Below, one piece after another: positions 60,860-64,000 of a stretch of 64,000 bases of DNA (positions are counted from its first letter, which is position 1; every line of letters begins with the position of its first letter). The notes under the pieces are model-generated. The model worked only from the letters and a program-made list of their open reading frames with translations. It did not search any database and was not told where the DNA came from. This stretch comes from Pseudorhodoferax sp. Leaf274 (GTDB lineage Bacteria; Pseudomonadota; Gammaproteobacteria; Burkholderiales; Burkholderiaceae_C). The position numbers and the translations under genes were made by a program. Location of the stretch: NCBI RefSeq assembly GCF_001422445.1, contig NZ_LMNA01000023.1:186001-250000 (forward strand), written 5' to 3'.

Positions 60860-61546
60860 CTAAGGCAGCGCCAGCGGCGACAAGGTCGCGCGCAGCCGGT
60901 CTGCCTGCGACAGCTCGGCCTGCTCGGTCTGCAAGGCCTCTTCCACGTTGCCGATGTGCTCCAGCATGCGCTGGCGCGCCTCGCCCATGTCGCCGCGCTC
61001 CATCGCGGCAACGATGGCGGCGTGTTCGGCGCAGGACTGGCTGGCTTCGTGGCTGGACTGGTAGAGCGTGGCGGCCAGCGTGGTGCGCGCCGTCAGGTCA
61101 CGCAGTACGTCGCACAGCAGGCGGTGGCCCATCTCCTGCGCCAGGCAGACGTGGAAATCGGCCAGCAGGAAGGCGCGCGTGGCGGCATCGGCGCCGTCGA
61201 TGGCCTGCTGCTCCTGCGCGATGTGCTGGCGCAGCGCGCGGATGGTCTGGGCCAGCGGCCGGCCCTCGGTGCCCAGGATGCCCGCTTCGACGATGCGCCG
61301 CGCCGCGAACGCATCGCGTGCTTCCTCCGCCGAGGGCTGCACCACGTACCAGCCGCGCTTGGGCTGCACCTCGACGAAGCCGCGCGCCTGCAGCTGCATC
61401 AGCGCCTCGCGCACCATGGTGCGGCTCACGCCGAACAGGTCGGCCAGTTGCTGCTCGCCGAGCCGCTCGCCCGGGGCGAGCTTCTGCGCGAGGATGGACT
61501 GGACCACGCGCTCGGCAATGGTCGTGGGGCTGACGTCGGTGGGCAT
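60860..61546 (-). CDS. GntR-family regulator with FCD domain
   Basis: FadR/FCD subgroup of GntR regulators, 228 residues. The winged helix spans about residues 10-75 (LAPGERLGEQQLADLFGVSRTMVREALMQL). The all-helical FCD ligand domain contains DFHVCLAQEMGH, with His residues that usually bind a metal and a carboxylic-acid ligand, and HAAIVAAMERGD. It starts 4 bp after the dctA stop on the same strand, so it is probably co-transcribed with that transporter. FCD proteins often sense dicarboxylates. The palindromes ahead of dctA are its likely binding sites. Confidence 0.93.
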   Translation of the reverse strand: MPTDVSPTTIAERVVQSILAQKLAPGERLGEQQLADLFGVSRTMVREALMQLQARGFVEVQPKRGWYVVQPSAEEARDAFAARRIVEAGILGTEGRPLAQTIRALRQHIAQEQQAIDGADAATRAFLLADFHVCLAQEMGHRLLCDVLRDLTARTTLAATLYQSSHEASQSCAEHAAIVAAMERGDMGEARQRMLEHIGNVEEALQTEQAELSQADRLRATLSPLALP

Positions 61547-61550
61547 CGCG

Positions 61551-62876
61551 CTAGTGTGCCGCAGCGCCCCCGGCGGGCAGGGCCGATGCTGGGTCCGTGC
61601 CCACCACCTCGTCCTCCACCGGCTCGCCGTTCAGCACCGCATGCGCCCGGGCGCGGTCGATGTCGCCCTCCCAGGCCGCCACGGCCACCGTGGCCACGCA
61701 GTTGCCGACCAGGTTGCCCAGCGCGCGTGCGATGCCCATGAACCAGTCCACCGACAGCACCAGCACCAGGCCGATGGCCGGGATCGCGGGGATGGCGTGC
61801 AGCGTGGCAGCCAGCACCACGATGGCCGAGCCCGGCACGCCGTGCGCGCCTTTGGAGGTGACCAGCGCCACGGCCAGGATGGCCAGCAGGTCGGTCATGC
61901 TCACGGGTGTGTTGGTGGCCTGGGCGATGAACACCGCCGCCAGCGTGATGTAGATCGAGAACGCGTCCAGGTTGAACGAGTAGCCCGTGGGGATCACCAG
62001 GCCCACGGTCGAATCGCGGATGCCCATGCGGCGCAGCTTGGCCATGATCTGCGGCAGCACGCTGTCCGACGAGGTGGTGGCGAACACCACGGCCAGTTCC
62101 TCGCGCAGGTAGCGCAGCAGCTTCCACAGGCTGAAGCCCGAGATGCGCATCACCGTGCCCAGCACCACGAACACGAACAGCAGCACCGCGACGTAGAACA
62201 GCGCGACCAGCATGCCCAGCTGCTTGAGCGAGCCCACGCCGTACTTGCCGACCGTGAACGCGATGGCGCCCAGCACGCCCAGCGGCGCCAGCTTGATCAG
62301 GATGCCCATGATCTTGAACAGCACCAGCGACATCGTGTCCACCAGCTGCGCCACCGGCCGGCCCACGTCGCCCAGCAGCGCCAGCGCGCAGCCGAACAGC
62401 ACCGCGAACAGCAGCACCTGCAGCACGTCGCCCGTGGCGAACGCATTGACCACGGTGGTGGGGATCAGCTTCATGAGGAAGTCCACCGTGCCGCCGCTGG
62501 TCAGCTTGTCGGCGTTGCTGGCATAGGCGGCCATGGCGGCCGGGTCCAGCGCCTTGGGGTCGACGTTCATGCCCACGCCGGGCTCGAACCAGTAACCGAG
62601 CACCAGGCCCAGGACGAGCGCCAGCGTGGTCAGCACCTCGAAGTAGATCAGCGCCTTCACGCCGACGCGGCCCACGCGCTTGAGATCGCCCGCGCCCGCG
62701 ATGCCGTGCACCACCACACAGAACACCAGCACCGGGATGATCATCTTGATCAGCTTGATGAATGCATCGCCGAGCGGCTTGAGCTTGACGGCGAAGTCGG
62801 GCACCAGAAGGCCGAGCGTGGTGCCGACCACCAGCGCGATCACGACCTGGCCGAAGAGGGAACGGAAAAAGCGCAT
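61551..62876 (-). CDS. dctA: C4-dicarboxylate/amino acid:cation symporter (DctA/GltP family)
   Basis: Imports dicarboxylates or acidic amino acids with protons or sodium. The protein has 441 residues and about eight membrane segments plus re-entrant loops. FGQVVIALVVGTTLGLLVPD opens it; FATTSSDSVLPQIM is the serine-rich loop with the substrate-binding tip, and VIPTGYSFNLDAFSIYITLAAVFIAQATNTP is the characteristic second hairpin region (NLDAFSIY where DctA usually has NLDGTxIY). The ATG at 62876 follows GACAGGAGC. It is first in an operon with the GntR/FCD gene. The exact dicarboxylate or amino acid is not certain. Confidence 0.92.
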   Translation of the reverse strand: MRFFRSLFGQVVIALVVGTTLGLLVPDFAVKLKPLGDAFIKLIKMIIPVLVFCVVVHGIAGAGDLKRVGRVGVKALIYFEVLTTLALVLGLVLGYWFEPGVGMNVDPKALDPAAMAAYASNADKLTSGGTVDFLMKLIPTTVVNAFATGDVLQVLLFAVLFGCALALLGDVGRPVAQLVDTMSLVLFKIMGILIKLAPLGVLGAIAFTVGKYGVGSLKQLGMLVALFYVAVLLFVFVVLGTVMRISGFSLWKLLRYLREELAVVFATTSSDSVLPQIMAKLRRMGIRDSTVGLVIPTGYSFNLDAFSIYITLAAVFIAQATNTPVSMTDLLAILAVALVTSKGAHGVPGSAIVVLAATLHAIPAIPAIGLVLVLSVDWFMGIARALGNLVGNCVATVAVAAWEGDIDRARAHAVLNGEPVEDEVVGTDPASALPAGGAAAH

Positions 62877-62889
62877 GGGAAGAGCTCCT

Positions 62890-62905
62890 GTCTGCATGCA
62901 AGATG
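62890..62905 (-). promoter_or_regulatory. Secondary GCATGC-centred operator of dctA
   Basis: On the minus strand ATCTTGCATGCAGAC shares TCTTGCATGCA with the perfect palindrome 23 bp upstream of it. It ends about 14 bp before the dctA start codon. Two sites at roughly two helical turns suggest cooperative binding by the GntR/FCD protein. Confidence 0.55.
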
Positions 62906-62909
62906 CGAA

Positions 62910-62929
62910 ATTTCTTGCATGCAAGAAAT
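62910..62929. promoter_or_regulatory. Perfect 20-bp palindrome upstream of dctA (ATTTCTTGCATGCAAGAAAT)
   Basis: Fully self-complementary over 20 bp, in the 190-bp region ahead of dctA. A TATATT-like -10 candidate adjoins it on the minus strand (62934 down to 62929). The site would block transcription of dctA and the GntR/FCD gene when occupied, which fits autorepression. FCD-type regulators often bind short palindromes of this type. Confidence 0.8.
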
Positions 62930-63067
62930 ATAGACAAGAGTCGTCCGCGCCAGTATGGGGTTATCCATGAGGGTTGCCGGGGGCCCGCCAGGTCCCGGCT
63001 GCCGTGCCGGAACAAGGTCGGAAGCGCACGCAGCGCAGCGGCCCCGTACGTGCCGCGGCGCAGGCGC

Positions 63068-63265
63068 CTACTTCAGCGGCTTCTCTTCGGAAGGCACGGG
63101 TGCGGCCTCGTCGGGCGCCTTCGGTGTGTCGGACGCATGGTGCTCCATGGGGGTCTTCTTGCCCGGCTGCGGCGTCGCGTCTGCGCCCGGGGCGATCTCT
63201 TCGTTGCGGTGCTTCTTGGCCTGTTGGACCTTCTTGTCGTGGGCAACGTTGCGTGGATCGGTCAT
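63068..63265 (-). CDS. Small hydrophilic protein of unknown function
   Basis: A protein of 65 residues, highly charged and without membrane segments: MTDPRNVAHDKKVQQAKKHR is followed by NEEIAPGADATPQPGKKTPM and an acidic C-terminal tail. Lys/Gln-rich in the first third and Pro/Glu/Ala-rich in the last third, it looks intrinsically disordered. There is a reasonable but weak start site. I recognise it only as resembling small conserved hypothetical proteins of Comamonadaceae. Its function is unknown. Confidence 0.6.
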   Translation of the reverse strand: MTDPRNVAHDKKVQQAKKHRNEEIAPGADATPQPGKKTPMEHHASDTPKAPDEAAPVPSEEKPLK

Positions 63266-63431
63266 CGTCTTGGTCTTTCGGTTGGTGAAAGCCCATGGTT
63301 GCGCTGGCCGGCGCGCGGCGCGGGTAGGACAAGCGGACGTTGGACCACGGCGCACGCGAGGAATTGCTGCGGTCCGGGCGGCCCGCAACACTGGCGCCAG
63401 CAGCCCGCACCCATGGGGGCCGGCGATGTCC

Positions 63432-64000
63432 TCAGGGCGGCTTGACGCCCTTGCGCAACAGGGCCACGAGCGTGTCGGCGACGATGTCCAGGTTCACCCC
63501 GTCCGGATCGAGCAGGTACTGCGACACCGCGCCGCGCAGCGTCGAGACGATCACCATCGCCAGGCCCTGGGGGTCGATGGCCTGGTCGATCTCGCCCTTG
63601 GCCATGCCGGTGCGGATCTCCTCTTCGAAGAACAGCAGCGTGCGCGCGTTGGCCGGCCGCACCTCCTTCAGCAGGCCCGGCATGGTCGAGAAGGACTCCG
63701 CCCAGATCACGTTCATGGCGCGCGAACGCTCGGGGTCCACGCGCACCAGCGCCAGGTACGAGCGGATGGTGGCGTCGATGTTCAGCAGCCCGGGCGTGAT
63801 GCGGCCCGGGATGTGCTCGCGCGCCCACGCAGTGGCCCGGGTGCGGAAGCGGCCCACGATGAAGCCGTAGACCTCCAGCAGCAGCTTTTCCTTGGTCTTG
63901 AAGTAGTAGTTGGGCAGCGAGTGGCTGTAGCCCGATTCGCGCCCCACGTCGACCAGCGAGAGCCTGGAGGCGCCATCGCGCGCGATCAGCCGGATGGCGG
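63432..64000 (-). CDS. TetR-family regulator (N-terminus cut by window edge)
   Basis: The visible 188 or so codons begin within the helix-turn-helix: IRLIARDGASRLSLVDVGRE is followed by SGYSHSLPNYYFKTKEKLLLEV, where YYFKTKEKLL is the standard TetR motif. A helical ligand-binding domain follows, with YLALVRVDPERSRAMNVIWAESF and IRTGMAKGEIDQAIDPQGLAMVIVSTLRGAV. The stop is at 63432. The start lies beyond the right edge. The target genes are not visible; the neighbour may be to the right. Confidence 0.9.
   Translation of the reverse strand, partial: AIRLIARDGASRLSLVDVGRESGYSHSLPNYYFKTKEKLLLEVYGFIVGRFRTRATAWAREHIPGRITPGLLNIDATIRSYLALVRVDPERSRAMNVIWAESFSTMPGLLKEVRPANARTLLFFEEEIRTGMAKGEIDQAIDPQGLAMVIVSTLRGAVSQYLLDPDGVNLDIVADTLVALLRKGVKPP

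Noticed and set aside
62943-62962. GTCGTCCGCGCCAGTATGG as a further copy of the shared box
   Set aside because: Only the left half matches, and no CTAGNCT-like -10 occurs at the right distance on either strand.

Overview
The window is very GC-rich, gene-dense DNA from a betaproteobacterium, most likely Burkholderiales and probably Comamonadaceae (Variovorax/Acidovorax/Hydrogenophaga-like). The pointers are four Bug-type solute receptors plus the remnant of a fifth, the GC-biased codon use, the strong AGGAG-type ribosome sites and the gene families present. No rRNA, tRNA, phage, insertion sequence, origin or CRISPR array is visible. About 57 protein genes fill nearly all of the sequence, and no stretch over 300 bases lacks a gene.

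Left part (1-7.5 kb): two regulator/transport modules with readable operators. A Bug receptor gene faces a LacI-type regulator across two near-identical 16-bp operators. A GntR/UTRA regulator faces a carboxymuconate-cycloisomerase-like lyase plus Bug receptor across two ATATGTTCGAACATAT-type sites. Phosphoglucomutase and a FMN-binding split-barrel protein follow.

Middle (7.6-55.8 kb): a large acyl-CoA catabolic region. It holds an alpha-methylacyl-CoA racemase / CoA ligase / acyl-CoA dehydrogenase / hydratase / dienoyl-CoA reductase / hydratase operon, and a MalT-like LuxR ATPase regulator. It also holds nitronate monooxygenase, a TesB thioesterase, TerC, a FadB/FadJ-type bifunctional protein with an SDR, and a diguanylate cyclase. 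A minus-strand operon encodes thiolase, a Liv-type receptor, CoA ligase, a Baeyer-Villiger-type monooxygenase and an esterase. A GST / kappa-type isomerase / hydratase operon, an ArsR-MFS pair, a CoA ligase, and a receptor-alcohol dehydrogenase-acyl-CoA dehydrogenase operon follow. The last operon (46.3-55.8 kb) combines thiolase, a full LivGFHM branched-chain-type ABC importer, and a kinase + DUF6285 + acyl-CoA dehydrogenase triad that looks like LvaA-LvaB-LvaC (phosphorylation-dependent catabolism of 4-hydroxyacyl-CoA), followed by another receptor and a PaaG-like crotonase.

The main new observation is a shared promoter architecture. At least nine transcription units begin with a partly palindromic box close to TCGTCCGNNCGGACGATG. 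In eight of them a CTAGNCT-like -10 element lies 19-21 bp downstream of the box; the ninth (at 43.0 kb) has only a poor one. There is no recognisable -35. That is the geometry of a class II activator site centred near -43. One box sits between the LuxR/MalT-like regulator and nitronate monooxygenase, so this regulator is the leading candidate for controlling the whole region.

Right part (55.8-64 kb): an HD-GYP c-di-GMP phosphodiesterase, a DUF2127 membrane protein, an amidase, a tandem hot-dog thioesterase broken by a frameshift, a DUF4256 protein, a dctA-type transporter with a GntR/FCD regulator and palindromic operators, a small hydrophilic protein, and a TetR regulator cut by the window edge.
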